From Candidatus Coprocola pullicola (GTDB lineage: Bacteria > Bacillota > Clostridia > Lachnospirales > Anaerotignaceae): a DNA stretch of 33,023 nt. Positions 26,101-33,023 of the stretch are shown here, piece by piece. Numbering within the stretch: position 1 is the first letter of the stretch; every line of letters starts with the position of its first letter. Position numbers and translations under genes: made by a program. The notes under the pieces are model-generated. The model was given only the letters and a program-made list of their open reading frames with translations, was not told where the DNA came from and did not search any database. The stretch spans positions 1 to 33,023 of the forward strand of contig DVLQ01000146.1 in NCBI GenBank assembly GCA_018715395.1, in the 5' to 3' direction.

Positions 26101-26129
26101 ATTGTAATGCTGTATTTCTCTTTTGTCAA
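26101..26129 (-). promoter_or_regulatory. Sigma-A promoter of copA-csoR
   Basis: On the minus strand, TTGACA, a 17-base spacer and TACAAT. The -10 lies about 42 bases upstream of the preferred copA start and overlaps the edge of the candidate CsoR operator. Confidence 0.75.
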
Positions 26130-26161
26130 TATCATTTATCTATTTTTTATTTTTATGCATC

Positions 26162-26193
26162 AAAAAAGGCGAAAACATACTATTTTTTCGCCC
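26162..26193 (-). terminator. Terminator after the feoB remnant
   Basis: On the minus strand, GGCGAAAA...TTTTCGCC is followed by TTTTTTG. It lies 15 bases past the stop of the feoB remnant and isolates it from the copA promoter. Confidence 0.7.
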
Positions 26194-26206
26194 TATTTTT
26201 ATACTA

Positions 26207-26905
26207 TTAAAAAAATAAATTTCCTGCTGCATTTACCACACTGCAAACAAAAATCCCTACCATAGTAGGCAATAAAAAGGAAGTAATCGTCCATTTGACG
26301 CTTTTCGTTTCTTTTGCAATGGTCCATAGCGTTGTAGCGCAAGGAAAATGATTTAATGAAAACAATATTGCACAAAGTGCTGTCAATGCCGTCCAGCCAT
26401 TGACTCTTAATATCTCTCCCATTTCTGCCAATCCGGATACTTCTGTAAGCATGCTGCTTTGACAATAGTACATCAAAAGAATGGGAATGACAATTTCATT
26501 TGCAGGAATACCCAATATAAATGCCGCCAATATGATTCCGCTTAATCCCATAACACTGCCTAGGGGAGATAGCATTTGCGAAAACCCTTCCAACAGTGTC
26601 ATATCTCCCATAGTAATGTTTTGCAGCAGCCATATCAATGCGCCCGCAGGAATGGAAACACATATAGCTCTTCCCAAAACAAATATAGTTCTGTCAATGA
26701 CACTTCGCATGATTACTTTTAGAATCTGAGGTCTTCTGTAAGGAGGCAGCTCCAACGTAAAAGAAGAAGGAATCCCCTTTAATACAGTAGCGCCTAATAT
26801 TCTGGAAACAGCCAATGTAACCATAACAGAAAGCACTAACACAATCATTACAAACATTGCCGCCAAAAAAGGATTTCCCTCTGCAAAAAAAACACTGGCA
26901 AGCAT
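26207..26905 (-). pseudogene. FeoB-type ferrous iron transporter, C-terminal remnant
   Basis: 232 residues that match only the membrane C-terminal half of FeoB. They show ELPPYRRPQILKVIMRS, the Gate-domain segment DRTIFVLGRAICVSIPAGALIWLL, the GIPANEIVIPILLMYY block and the final NGWTALTALCAILFSLNHFPCATT motif. The GTPase (G1 GXXXXGKS) domain and the first helices are missing. Homologous residues continue upstream of the ORF-track Met (NGWGFPTIIM, like the CNGRFPT block of FeoB) until a stop at about 26951, with no start codon or ribosome-binding site. So the gene is 5'-truncated, probably by a deletion that ended at the terminator of the neighbouring lipoprotein gene. It could be translated from an atypical start, but it would lack the energy-coupling domain. 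Confidence 0.75.
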
Positions 26906-26939
26906 AATAATCGTAGGGAAACCCCAACCATTGTCAGAG

Positions 26940-26963
26940 AAAAAATCCCCTCAGGGATTTTTT
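26940..26963 (-). terminator. Terminator of the 26965 lipoprotein gene
   Basis: Stem AAAAAATCCC / GGGGATTTTTT with a 3-base loop. It starts one base after the lipoprotein stop codon region and carries a T-tract on the minus strand. The open reading of the feoB remnant begins inside it. Confidence 0.75.
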
Positions 26964-26964
26964 G

Positions 26965-27519
26965 TTATGATTTTTCTGTCAAAGCAGACAATGCTTCTTT
27001 TAAAGCTGTAATCTCTTTATCATAAACCTCTTGTTCTCCTGTTATAGTACAAGCATAATAGGCATTTTCCGACTCTGCCACAACCTGAAAGGCTTTTATA
27101 ACAGTGCCATTACTATCGTCTGAAGTTAATTCCTCCCCCATTACTTTTGTCATATTTGTCATGGTATATTCTTGCTCTTCAACTGTTGCCAAGGAATACA
27201 ATCCTGCTATAAAAGCGTTTGTTTGATAATAAATTTGAAAGCGTTCTAAAGAATCCAGTCCCATGGTATCTTTTGCTATTTCTTTATCATAGCGTTGTAT
27301 TGAAATACTCATGGTTCTTTCTTCATCAGAATATGCCACAAGCATATCTTCGTTGCTGGCGCCGGTATCTTGCACCCAATTTCCGGGCAGTGTCAGAGCA
27401 TATTTTCCACTGGCGCTGGAATATTCTTTTGGCGTAGTATCTTCTCCACTACAACCTACTGCCAAACCAATGATAAAAACAAGCAAAAAACAAATCCTTA
27501 TTTTTTTGATGATATTCAT
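26965..27519 (-). CDS. Putative lipoprotein
   Basis: A 184-residue lipoprotein. The signal peptide KKIRICFLLVFIIGLA is followed by the lipobox AVGC, so lipidation is expected at about Cys23. The mature part has strand-rich YALTLPGNWVQDT and RTMSISIQRY segments, then a helical SLERFQIYYQTNAFIAGLYS, and a terminal helix ALKEALSALTEK. The layout suggests a PsbP-like or DUF1795-like extracellular domain, as inference. AAGGGGG stands 8 bases before the ATG. A mobile-element derivative begins 26 bases upstream of its start, so its promoter is probably inside or next to that element. Confidence 0.78.
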   Translation of the reverse strand: MNIIKKIRICFLLVFIIGLAVGCSGEDTTPKEYSSASGKYALTLPGNWVQDTGASNEDMLVAYSDEERTMSISIQRYDKEIAKDTMGLDSLERFQIYYQTNAFIAGLYSLATVEEQEYTMTNMTKVMGEELTSDDSNGTVIKAFQVVAESENAYYACTITGEQEVYDKEITALKEALSALTEKS

Positions 27520-27545
27520 ATGCTTTTCCCCCTTATGCTTTTATG

Positions 27546-27990
27546 GATTCTGTTACATTAAAATGATATAGACAACAGTTCCTGATTGAAAGTACCCTAA
27601 AATGAACCAAAACTCTGTTTCTCCTAGAAAGGTGCTGTTTCTATGCATAAATATAAAAATTACTTTTAAATATTTTGCTATTTCTTGTCCTCATTGTTTT
27701 TCTCATTGACTTTATCGTTATGGAAAAGATAATTATAAGTATGGAGTCTGCTTTTGATGTCATTTCTAATTTTTTGTTTTATTATCATCTTATCCATAGC
27801 CCTTCTTGTTTGTTCAAACAAGCACTTTCTTGTGTTGCAGGTGTTGCATACGCTCAAAAACAAGTAACATACAAGTTTTTATTTTAAAAAAATTTTTCAG
27901 GCGTTATCTTTTATTTGTATGTTCTTTTTTATGATTGTATTTTTAAAAGTCTTTTTTGTATTTTTATTTTCATATTAAGTTAACAGAATC
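27546..27990 (+). mobile_element. Internally deleted IS derivative, copy D (445 bp)
   Basis: Ends GATTCTGTTACATTAAAATG and CATATTAAGTTAACAGAATC. It keeps the C-terminal transposase block on the plus strand (SAFDVISNFLFYYHLIHSPS, near 27745-27810) with the tail CVAGVAYAQKQ, resembling the TPAEVAG end of DDE transposases. It lacks the catalytic part. It is closely collinear with copy A at 918-1438 read on the other strand. Confidence 0.75.
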
Positions 27991-28046
27991 TATTTGTGTT
28001 TATTTTTTATTATAACACATTTTTTTGTTTGCTTCTATGTACTTCT

Positions 28047-29582
28047 TTACAAATAATACCAAACTTCTTCTCCGGTCCAGATACCTTTTTTGATTAAAAA
28101 ACGGATTGCTTCTTGTTTTTGTTTTATAGACAACTCTTTCCATAATGAAAAAAAGGAAATGGTATCTGTTTGCAGCCATTGATTTTGCTGTAAAAGAGTT
28201 TTGGTTTTTTGGAGCATATTTTGCTGATTTTGCAATTGCATTAATTTTTGGTTGACTTCTTTTATCAAAATATCATTTGCTTTTTGCTCTCCCAATAAAG
28301 CAATATAGTTTTCTTTTTGCCTTTGACAATGCAATATGCCTTTTTGACATTGTTTGATTTCTTGAGAAAATGTATTGTTTTGATATTTTTTATAAATTTC
28401 ATCAAAACAATTTTTCTCTGAAATATATTGTAATAATAATTTTTCTGTTTTTTCATCCGTTTGGTTTCCCGACAAATTTTGCATAGTACATTTTTTTTGC
28501 AGCTTTGCTTTACAAATATAATCAAATACAATCCCCTTTTGCTGATTCCTTCTCTTTTTTGCCTGCATTTTGCTTCCGCACTTTTGGCAATATAATATTC
28601 CAGAAAGCAAGGCGTATTCATTTTCTGTTTTTTGTTGTTGTGTGTTTGGTTTATTGCGTTGCAATATATTTTGTACTGCTATCCATTGTTTCCCTGTCAC
28701 AATGGCTTTTTGTTTTCCTTTTGCTACAATCCAATGTTCTATTTTTTGTCTTGGAGCAGATTTTTTTGCATAATTTCTTTTGTTGTATGCTAACAATCCA
28801 TAAATATCAGAGCATTCCTCTTTTGAAAATGTCACAGTAGCTTTCTGTTTTAAAAAATATTCTCTGGCTTGTTCATCTGCATGACAATAGACAGGATTGG
28901 ACAATATTTCTTTGATACCTATCAGAGAAAAAGGCTTGTTTTGTCTGGAAAAAATTTTTTCCTCTTCCAGTTTCCTTTTCACCGCTGAAACAGAACAATA
29001 TTCCAAAAACAACATATATATTTTTTTAGCCGTCATCATTTCAAACTCATTTTGTTCTAAATAGCAAAAAGAATGTTCTTTTTCCACCGCTCTTTTTGAT
29101 ATAAAACCCAAAGGAGGCGTACCGCCTAACCAATACCCCTTTTTTGCCAAATGCATCATATTATCTTTGACTCTTTCTGCAATGGTTTCTCTTTCCAGCT
29201 GAGCAAACACAGACGCCATATACATCATCGCCCTTCCTGTAGGCGTTGCAGTATCAAACTGTTCTTGAACGCAAATAAAAGCGATGTTCCATTTTGAAAG
29301 CTGTTCTACTAATTGGGCAAAATCTCCCACATTTCGGCTGATTCTGTCTAAACGATAGCATACAATATAATCCAGCTTTTTTTGTTGCGCCCACAAAAGC
29401 ATATTTTGAAACTGAGGTCGCTCTTTATTTTTTGCTGAAACGCCTTCTTCTGAAAAAATATGTATCTGATGTTTTGTTCCAAAACGAGCTTCAATATATT
29501 TTTTGCAAATCAAAATCTGATTTTCAATGGATTCTCCCTTTCCTGTTTGTTTTGATTTTCTACTGTAAATAGCAAATTCCAT
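28047..29582 (-). CDS. Large serine site-specific recombinase
   Basis: A 511-residue recombinase of the resolvase/invertase large-serine type. The N-terminal catalytic domain (1 to about 150) has AIYSRKS with the nucleophilic Ser7, GVSAKNKERPQFQNML, and the catalytic Arg cluster YRLDRISRN. The recombinase domain follows (about 165-290; NPVYCHADEQ). Next come a zinc ribbon with GILYCQKCGSKM and CKAKLQKKC (about 330-365) and a Gln/Lys-rich coiled coil. Such enzymes integrate and excise phages, ICEs or developmental elements like skin. No integrated element, attachment site or partner gene is visible in the window. The ribosome-binding site is weak (AAGGCGG). Confidence 0.92.
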   Translation of the reverse strand: MEFAIYSRKSKQTGKGESIENQILICKKYIEARFGTKHQIHIFSEEGVSAKNKERPQFQNMLLWAQQKKLDYIVCYRLDRISRNVGDFAQLVEQLSKWNIAFICVQEQFDTATPTGRAMMYMASVFAQLERETIAERVKDNMMHLAKKGYWLGGTPPLGFISKRAVEKEHSFCYLEQNEFEMMTAKKIYMLFLEYCSVSAVKRKLEEEKIFSRQNKPFSLIGIKEILSNPVYCHADEQAREYFLKQKATVTFSKEECSDIYGLLAYNKRNYAKKSAPRQKIEHWIVAKGKQKAIVTGKQWIAVQNILQRNKPNTQQQKTENEYALLSGILYCQKCGSKMQAKKRRNQQKGIVFDYICKAKLQKKCTMQNLSGNQTDEKTEKLLLQYISEKNCFDEIYKKYQNNTFSQEIKQCQKGILHCQRQKENYIALLGEQKANDILIKEVNQKLMQLQNQQNMLQKTKTLLQQNQWLQTDTISFFSLWKELSIKQKQEAIRFLIKKGIWTGEEVWYYL

Positions 29583-29734
29583 ACCAATTTCCGCCTTTAT
29601 ATTGCTTTTTTTAAAAGTATATGTAAAAAAATAGAAATATTCACAGAAATTCTAGTTGACAAAAGAAATACTCTGCTACTAAAATGGTAAGCAATTATAG
29701 CAAAATCATTTATTTTTTAGAAAGGTGGAAAAAT

Positions 29735-30553
29735 ATGAACTCTACAACTGGATTTAATGGCAGTCAAAATTATGTAGCCTCTCAAGAACTGATGGGAGCT
29801 GTCAACATCGCTATGGCATTAGAAAAACCATTGCTTATCAAAGGAGAACCGGGAACGGGAAAAACCATGCTGGCAGAAGCCATCTCACAGGCTCTTGGCA
29901 AAAAACTTATCATATGGAATATCAAATCCACTACAAAAGCACAAGACGGCTTATATGTTTATGATGTGGTGCAAAGACTTTATGACAGCCAATTCGGCAA
30001 TGCCGGAGTGGATGATATTGCAAAATATGTAAAATTGGGAAAACTGGGCGAAGCCTTTGACTGTGAAGAACAAGTCATTCTTTTGATTGATGAAATCGAC
30101 AAAGCGGATTTGGAATTTCCAAACGACCTGCTTTGGGAGTTGGACAAAATGGAGTTTTATATTCCCGAAACAAAGCAAACCATTCGTGCAAATCATCGTC
30201 CTATTGTTATCATCACATCAAATGCAGAAAAAGAACTGCCGGATGCTTTTTTAAGAAGATGTATTTTCCACTACATTGCTTTTCCTACACAGGATTTGAT
30301 GGAAGAGATTGTAGCAGTACATTTTCCTCATTTGGATAAAACATTGTTAAAACAGGTTATGGAAACATTTTATTGGATTAGAGGACTTTCCTCCATACAA
30401 AAAAAACCAAGTACTTCAGAAGTTTTGGACTGGATACAGGCATTACTTCTTGGAGGCATCAGCGAAAAAACCATTCGAAAAGAAATTCCCTTTGCCGGAG
30501 TTTTGCTCAAAAAAAATGAAGACTTAGACGCATTGGAAAAATATAAAAAGTAA
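29735..30553 (+). CDS. MoxR-type AAA+ ATPase
   Basis: A 272-residue AAA+ ATPase. It has Walker A GEPGTGKTMLAEAIS (about residues 38-52), Walker B ILLIDEIDKAD, sensor 1 IITSNAEKELPDAFLRRC and the Arg-finger region. The ORF track starts at 29684, but AGAAAGGTGG precedes the ATG at 29735 (residue 18 of the listed frame), so I use that. MoxR ATPases work with VWA proteins as metal-dependent chaperones that assemble or activate enzyme complexes. The VWA gene follows after 14 bases, forming the standard pair. The substrate complex is not in the window. Confidence 0.9.
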   Translation: MNSTTGFNGSQNYVASQELMGAVNIAMALEKPLLIKGEPGTGKTMLAEAISQALGKKLIIWNIKSTTKAQDGLYVYDVVQRLYDSQFGNAGVDDIAKYVKLGKLGEAFDCEEQVILLIDEIDKADLEFPNDLLWELDKMEFYIPETKQTIRANHRPIVIITSNAEKELPDAFLRRCIFHYIAFPTQDLMEEIVAVHFPHLDKTLLKQVMETFYWIRGLSSIQKKPSTSEVLDWIQALLLGGISEKTIRKEIPFAGVLLKKNEDLDALEKYKK

Positions 30554-30567
30554 GGCAGGTGACAGCT

Positions 30568-31764
30568 ATGTTCAGCTCCTTTTTTTACCTTTTACGAGCC
30601 AGAGGTCTTTCTGTTTCTTTTAACGAATGGATGACGCTTTTGCAAGCATTGCAAAAAAACCTGCACCATTGCACTTTTACAGGCTTTTATTATGTTTGCC
30701 GAGCAATTCTTGTAAAAAGTGAAGCAGACTTTGACCGTTTTGACGGCGCTTTTTTAGAATATTTTAAAGATATTGAATTTACAAAAGAATTGCCAAAAGA
30801 ATTATTAGAATGGCTGGAAAATCCAAAAGACAAACCAAAAGATACATTTGACATGCAAAGAGCCATGCAAAATAATAAACTCTCACCAGAGGAAATACAA
30901 AAAATGTTTTTGGAACGCTTGGAAGAGCAAAAAGAAGAACACAATGGAGGCAGCTATTGGGTTGGTACAGGAGGCGTTTCTGTATTTGGAAACAGCGGAT
31001 ACAGTCCGAAAGGCATTCGTGTAGGGGGCGTTTCTCGTTACAAATCAGCATTGCAAGTAGCCGGGGAAAGAAACTTCAGAGATTTTCGTAATGACAACAC
31101 ATTGGATACCAGACAGTTTCAAATGGCATTTCGTCATCTTCGTCAATTTTCCAGTCGTATTGACGCACCAAAAACAGAATTTGACATAGACAGTACCATA
31201 CAAGCCACCTGCGACAATGCAGGAAAATTAAAAATGGTTTATCAAAAACCTAGAAAAAACACTGTCAAAGTGCTTTTGCTTATGGATTCCGGCGGTTCTG
31301 TGGAATATTACAGCCGCCTTTGCAGCGCTTTGTTTCAAGCAGTGAGCAAATCAAATCATTTTAAAGACTTAAAGGTATATTACTTTCACAACAGTATTTA
31401 TGCCAAAGTGTATACAGAACCTACACTGCGTACAAAACTTGCTATTGATACCAACTGGATACTCCAAAACATCAGCAGCGAGTACAAAGTAATCATTGTA
31501 GGAGATGCCATGATGGAGCCTTCTGAACTGTTAGGAAGTAGCTTTTTCAGCTATGGCGTTAGAGATGAAAAACCGGGAATAGAATGGTTTCAAAAATTGA
31601 AAGACAAATATCCCCACATTGTATGGCTCAATCCCGCAAAACGTCCTCAGTGGAGCGGCTATTGGTCACATACTTACGACATATTGGCTGAGCTTTTTCC
31701 AATGTATTATCTTTCTGTAGACGGATTGGAAGCAGCTTTAAAAAAATTACTTGTTTCGCGATAA
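30568..31764 (+). CDS. VWA domain protein (CoxE-like), partner of the MoxR ATPase
   Basis: A 398-residue protein. The N-terminal ~130 residues are helical (LRARGLSVSFNEWMTLLQAL; FDGAFLEYFKDIEF). The middle has a Gly-rich stretch (GGSYWVGTGGVSVFGNSGYS), and the C-terminal ~180 residues form a von Willebrand A fold. The MIDAS line reads LLLMDSGGSVE, that is D-x-G-x-S in place of the usual DXSXS, as in CoxE/YehL-type proteins. The end has WLNPAKRPQWSGYW. The ORF track begins at a GTG (30559). I prefer the ATG at 30568, because GCAGGTG lies 6 bases before it. It is translationally close to the MoxR gene and both probably act as one chaperone unit. Confidence 0.85.
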   Translation: MFSSFFYLLRARGLSVSFNEWMTLLQALQKNLHHCTFTGFYYVCRAILVKSEADFDRFDGAFLEYFKDIEFTKELPKELLEWLENPKDKPKDTFDMQRAMQNNKLSPEEIQKMFLERLEEQKEEHNGGSYWVGTGGVSVFGNSGYSPKGIRVGGVSRYKSALQVAGERNFRDFRNDNTLDTRQFQMAFRHLRQFSSRIDAPKTEFDIDSTIQATCDNAGKLKMVYQKPRKNTVKVLLLMDSGGSVEYYSRLCSALFQAVSKSNHFKDLKVYYFHNSIYAKVYTEPTLRTKLAIDTNWILQNISSEYKVIIVGDAMMEPSELLGSSFFSYGVRDEKPGIEWFQKLKDKYPHIVWLNPAKRPQWSGYWSHTYDILAELFPMYYLSVDGLEAALKKLLVSR

Positions 31765-31799
31765 CAAAAAATTATCGTCATAAAAAGAGGAGGTAACAA

Positions 31800-32447
31800 A
31801 TGATGAAAAAAAATGCAGTCATTTTTGATGTAGACGGTACGCTTTGGGATTCTTGCCAAGCTGTTACAAACGCTTGGAATACCGCTATATCCAAATACCT
31901 ACAATTACAAAAAAACATTGTTACATTAGAAATGGTAAGAGGCTTTATGGGAAAGACCACACCTGAAATCGGCTCTGCTCTTTTTCCGGATATGGAATTT
32001 GAAAAAATGCTTTCTATCATGGAGCAATGTGGTAAAGAAGAAGAAATAGAAATTGCTAAAAACGGAGGCATTCTTTTTGATGATTTAGAAAACACTCTTC
32101 AAATACTTTCCCAAAAATATGACTTATATATTGTCAGCAACTGTCAAGCCGGTTATATAGAAGCCTTTTTTGACTATCATAAATTGGGACATTATTTTAA
32201 AGACTATGAAAATTCCGGCAGAACAGGCAAGCCCAAAGGAGAAAATATCAAACTGATATTGCAAAGAAATCCTATTGCAAAAGCTGTTTACATTGGCGAC
32301 ACACAAGGAGACTATGAAGCTACAAAAATTGCGCAAATTCCTTTTATCTATGCAGAATATGGCTTTGGCACAGTAAACGCTTCCGTGCCTTCTGTCAAAA
32401 ATATGAAACAAATTCCTTCTCAGGTAGATAGTATATTACAATCTTAA
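31800..32447 (+). CDS. HAD family hydrolase (phosphoglycolate phosphatase-like)
   Basis: A 215-residue haloacid dehalogenase superfamily phosphatase. Motif I is FDVDGTLWDS with the nucleophilic Asp. The cap domain (helical, subfamily I) covers about residues 20-95. Motif II is YIVSNCQAG, motif III has the Lys in GRTGKPKGENI, and motif IV is YIGDTQGDYEA. The presence of WD after the DGTL box and the subfamily I cap fit phosphoglycolate-phosphatase or beta-phosphoglucomutase relatives; the substrate is not defined. GAGGAGGT precedes the start. It follows the VWA gene by 35 bases on the same strand and may be co-transcribed. Confidence 0.9.
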   Translation: MMKKNAVIFDVDGTLWDSCQAVTNAWNTAISKYLQLQKNIVTLEMVRGFMGKTTPEIGSALFPDMEFEKMLSIMEQCGKEEEIEIAKNGGILFDDLENTLQILSQKYDLYIVSNCQAGYIEAFFDYHKLGHYFKDYENSGRTGKPKGENIKLILQRNPIAKAVYIGDTQGDYEATKIAQIPFIYAEYGFGTVNASVPSVKNMKQIPSQVDSILQS

Positions 32448-32486
32448 ATGGCATAGCATAGCACAAAACAAATAAGGAGTTTTTTT

Positions 32487-32630
32487 ATGAAGCCAAAACA
32501 AATTAAAATCATTTCTCCTACTGCAAAACAGCAGGAAGGCTTTTGTAGTCGCTGCAATGAAATTTATACTGCTTTGTTGGAAAGAAACAGCAAAGGGTTT
32601 TTTTATCATACCAAAGAAAAACCAAACTAA
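32487..32630 (+). CDS. Small protein, first unit of a tandem array
   Basis: A 47-residue ORF starting MKPKQIKIISPTAKQQEGF with AAGGAG 8-9 bases before the ATG. It contains a CxxC pair (FCSRCNE), a helical EIYTALLERNSKG and a basic end FFYHTKEKPN. It is too short for the ORF track. The downstream DNA repeats it twice more in the same frame, with the Cys residues replaced. I do not recognise the family. The CxxC suggests metal binding or a redox pair in this copy only. It follows the HAD gene by 39 bases and may be read from the same transcript. Confidence 0.6.
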   Translation: MKPKQIKIISPTAKQQEGFCSRCNEIYTALLERNSKGFFYHTKEKPN

Positions 32631-32713
32631 TTTGGTTGTCATAAAAATAGTCTAAACATAAATCCACATCTTTGCTGTTTCTTTTTTAATCAATCTTTTT
32701 TATTTATGTTCTA

Positions 32714-32851
32714 ATGCTACAAATTAAAGTCTTTTCTCCTACTCCAAAACAACAGGAGGGCTTTTCTAGTCGCTATGATGAATCTGATATGGCTTTGTTG
32801 GAAAGAAATAGCAAAGGGGTTTTTTATCATACCAAAGAAAAATCAAACTAA
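32714..32851 (+). CDS. Small protein, second array unit
   Basis: A 45-residue ORF MLQIKVFSPTPKQQEGFSSR..., homologous to the ORF at 32487, in an intact frame to a stop at the same place. The CxxC of unit 1 is SxxY here. There is no Shine-Dalgarno site; the ATG overlaps the stop of a two-codon frame (ATGTTCTAATG), which could allow coupled re-initiation. Translation is therefore uncertain, although the open frame is preserved. Confidence 0.4.
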   Translation: MLQIKVFSPTPKQQEGFSSRYDESDMALLERNSKGVFYHTKEKSN

Positions 32852-32940
32852 TTTCTTTTGTCTTTGTGACAAAAGCAGTCCAAATTTAAACCGACATCAT
32901 TGTTGTTTGCTTTTACTCAATCTTTTTTATTTATGTTCTA

Positions 32941-33023
32941 ATGCTACAAATCAAAGTCTTTTCTCCTACTCCAAAACAACAGGAGGGCTTTTCTAGTCGC
33001 TATGATGAATCTGATATGGCTTT
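32941..33023 (+). CDS. Small protein, third array unit, cut by the window edge
   Basis: The first 27 codons of a third copy, identical in protein sequence to unit 2 over the visible part and differing by one synonymous base. It has the same upstream context (TTTTTTATTTATGTTCTA) without a ribosome-binding site. The end lies outside the window. Confidence 0.4.
   Translation, partial: MLQIKVFSPTPKQQEGFSSRYDESDMA

Larger units (their letters stand above)
32487..33023 (+). repeat. Tandem array of ~225-bp units, three copies to the window edge
   Basis: Unit starts at 32487, 32714 and 32941. Both the ORF part and the non-coding tail (ending AATCTTTTTTATTTATGTTC) are repeated. Units 2 and 3 differ at one of the 83 shared bases, a synonymous change in the ORF. 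Unit 1 is more diverged. Unit 2's tail contains a perfect hairpin, CTTTTGTC TTTGT GACAAAAG. The array continues beyond the window. Confidence 0.85.

Noticed and set aside
29684-29734. Upstream start of the MoxR ATPase in the ORF track
   Set aside because: The extra 17 residues are not family-like and the ATG at 29735 has the proper RBS.
28047-32447. Defence island built from the recombinase, AAA ATPase and VWA genes
   Set aside because: The ATPase/VWA pair is the common MoxR/CoxE-type chaperone module and the recombinase is divergent with its own promoter region; no effector or nuclease is present.

Overview
The window reads as chromosomal DNA from a low-GC, spore-forming member of the Clostridia. 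The evidence is strongly AT-rich DNA, Gram-positive style Shine-Dalgarno sites (AGGAGG), a complete Spo0A sporulation regulator, a cobalamin riboswitch and a CsoR/CopA copper system. I cannot fix the genus from the sequence. I see no rRNA, tRNA or CRISPR array and no prophage structural genes.

Layout. 1-1810: the 3' part of dnaX and then ybaB, separated by a 521-bp mobile-element derivative. 1811-5667: a 17-codon micro-ORF, an N-acetylmuramoyl-L-alanine amidase, a small protein of unknown function, a double copy of an interspersed repeat, a DJ-1 family protein and a 255-bp MITE-like element. 5667-9966: a CYTH protein, spo0A, a frameshifted FkbM methyltransferase and a GntR/FCD regulator. 9967-13990: AT-rich DNA with another repeat copy, then a B12-riboswitch-controlled cobalt ECF transporter in the order cbiQ-cbiO-cbiM-cbiN. 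13991-17580: a graveyard of decayed IS200/IS605 and IS3-family elements around one lipoprotein gene. 17581-20883: a Nif11-like small protein, a beta-hydroxyacid dehydrogenase and a glycosyltransferase, all on the minus strand. 20884-23248: another repeat copy, a decayed small gene and a 1.46-kb decayed IS that looks like the parent of the MITE-like elements. 23253-26129: a copper operon, copA followed by csoR, with a CopZ-like domain fused in frame to the end of CopA. 26207-29582: a 5'-truncated feoB remnant, a lipoprotein, another IS derivative and a solitary large serine recombinase. 29735-33023: a MoxR-type AAA ATPase, a VWA protein, a HAD phosphatase, and a tandem array of about 225-bp units each carrying a 45-47-residue ORF, which runs off the window edge.

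How the parts work together. The cbi operon should import cobalt for B12 synthesis and be shut off by B12 through the riboswitch and its terminator. CopA exports copper, CsoR (same operon) represses it, and a candidate CsoR operator overlaps the promoter. The MoxR and VWA proteins form the usual ATPase/metal-binding pair. Two non-coding families are spread through the window: a terminal-inverted-repeat family with one long and four internally deleted copies, and an unrelated repeat of about 210 bp, usually adjacent to hairpins.
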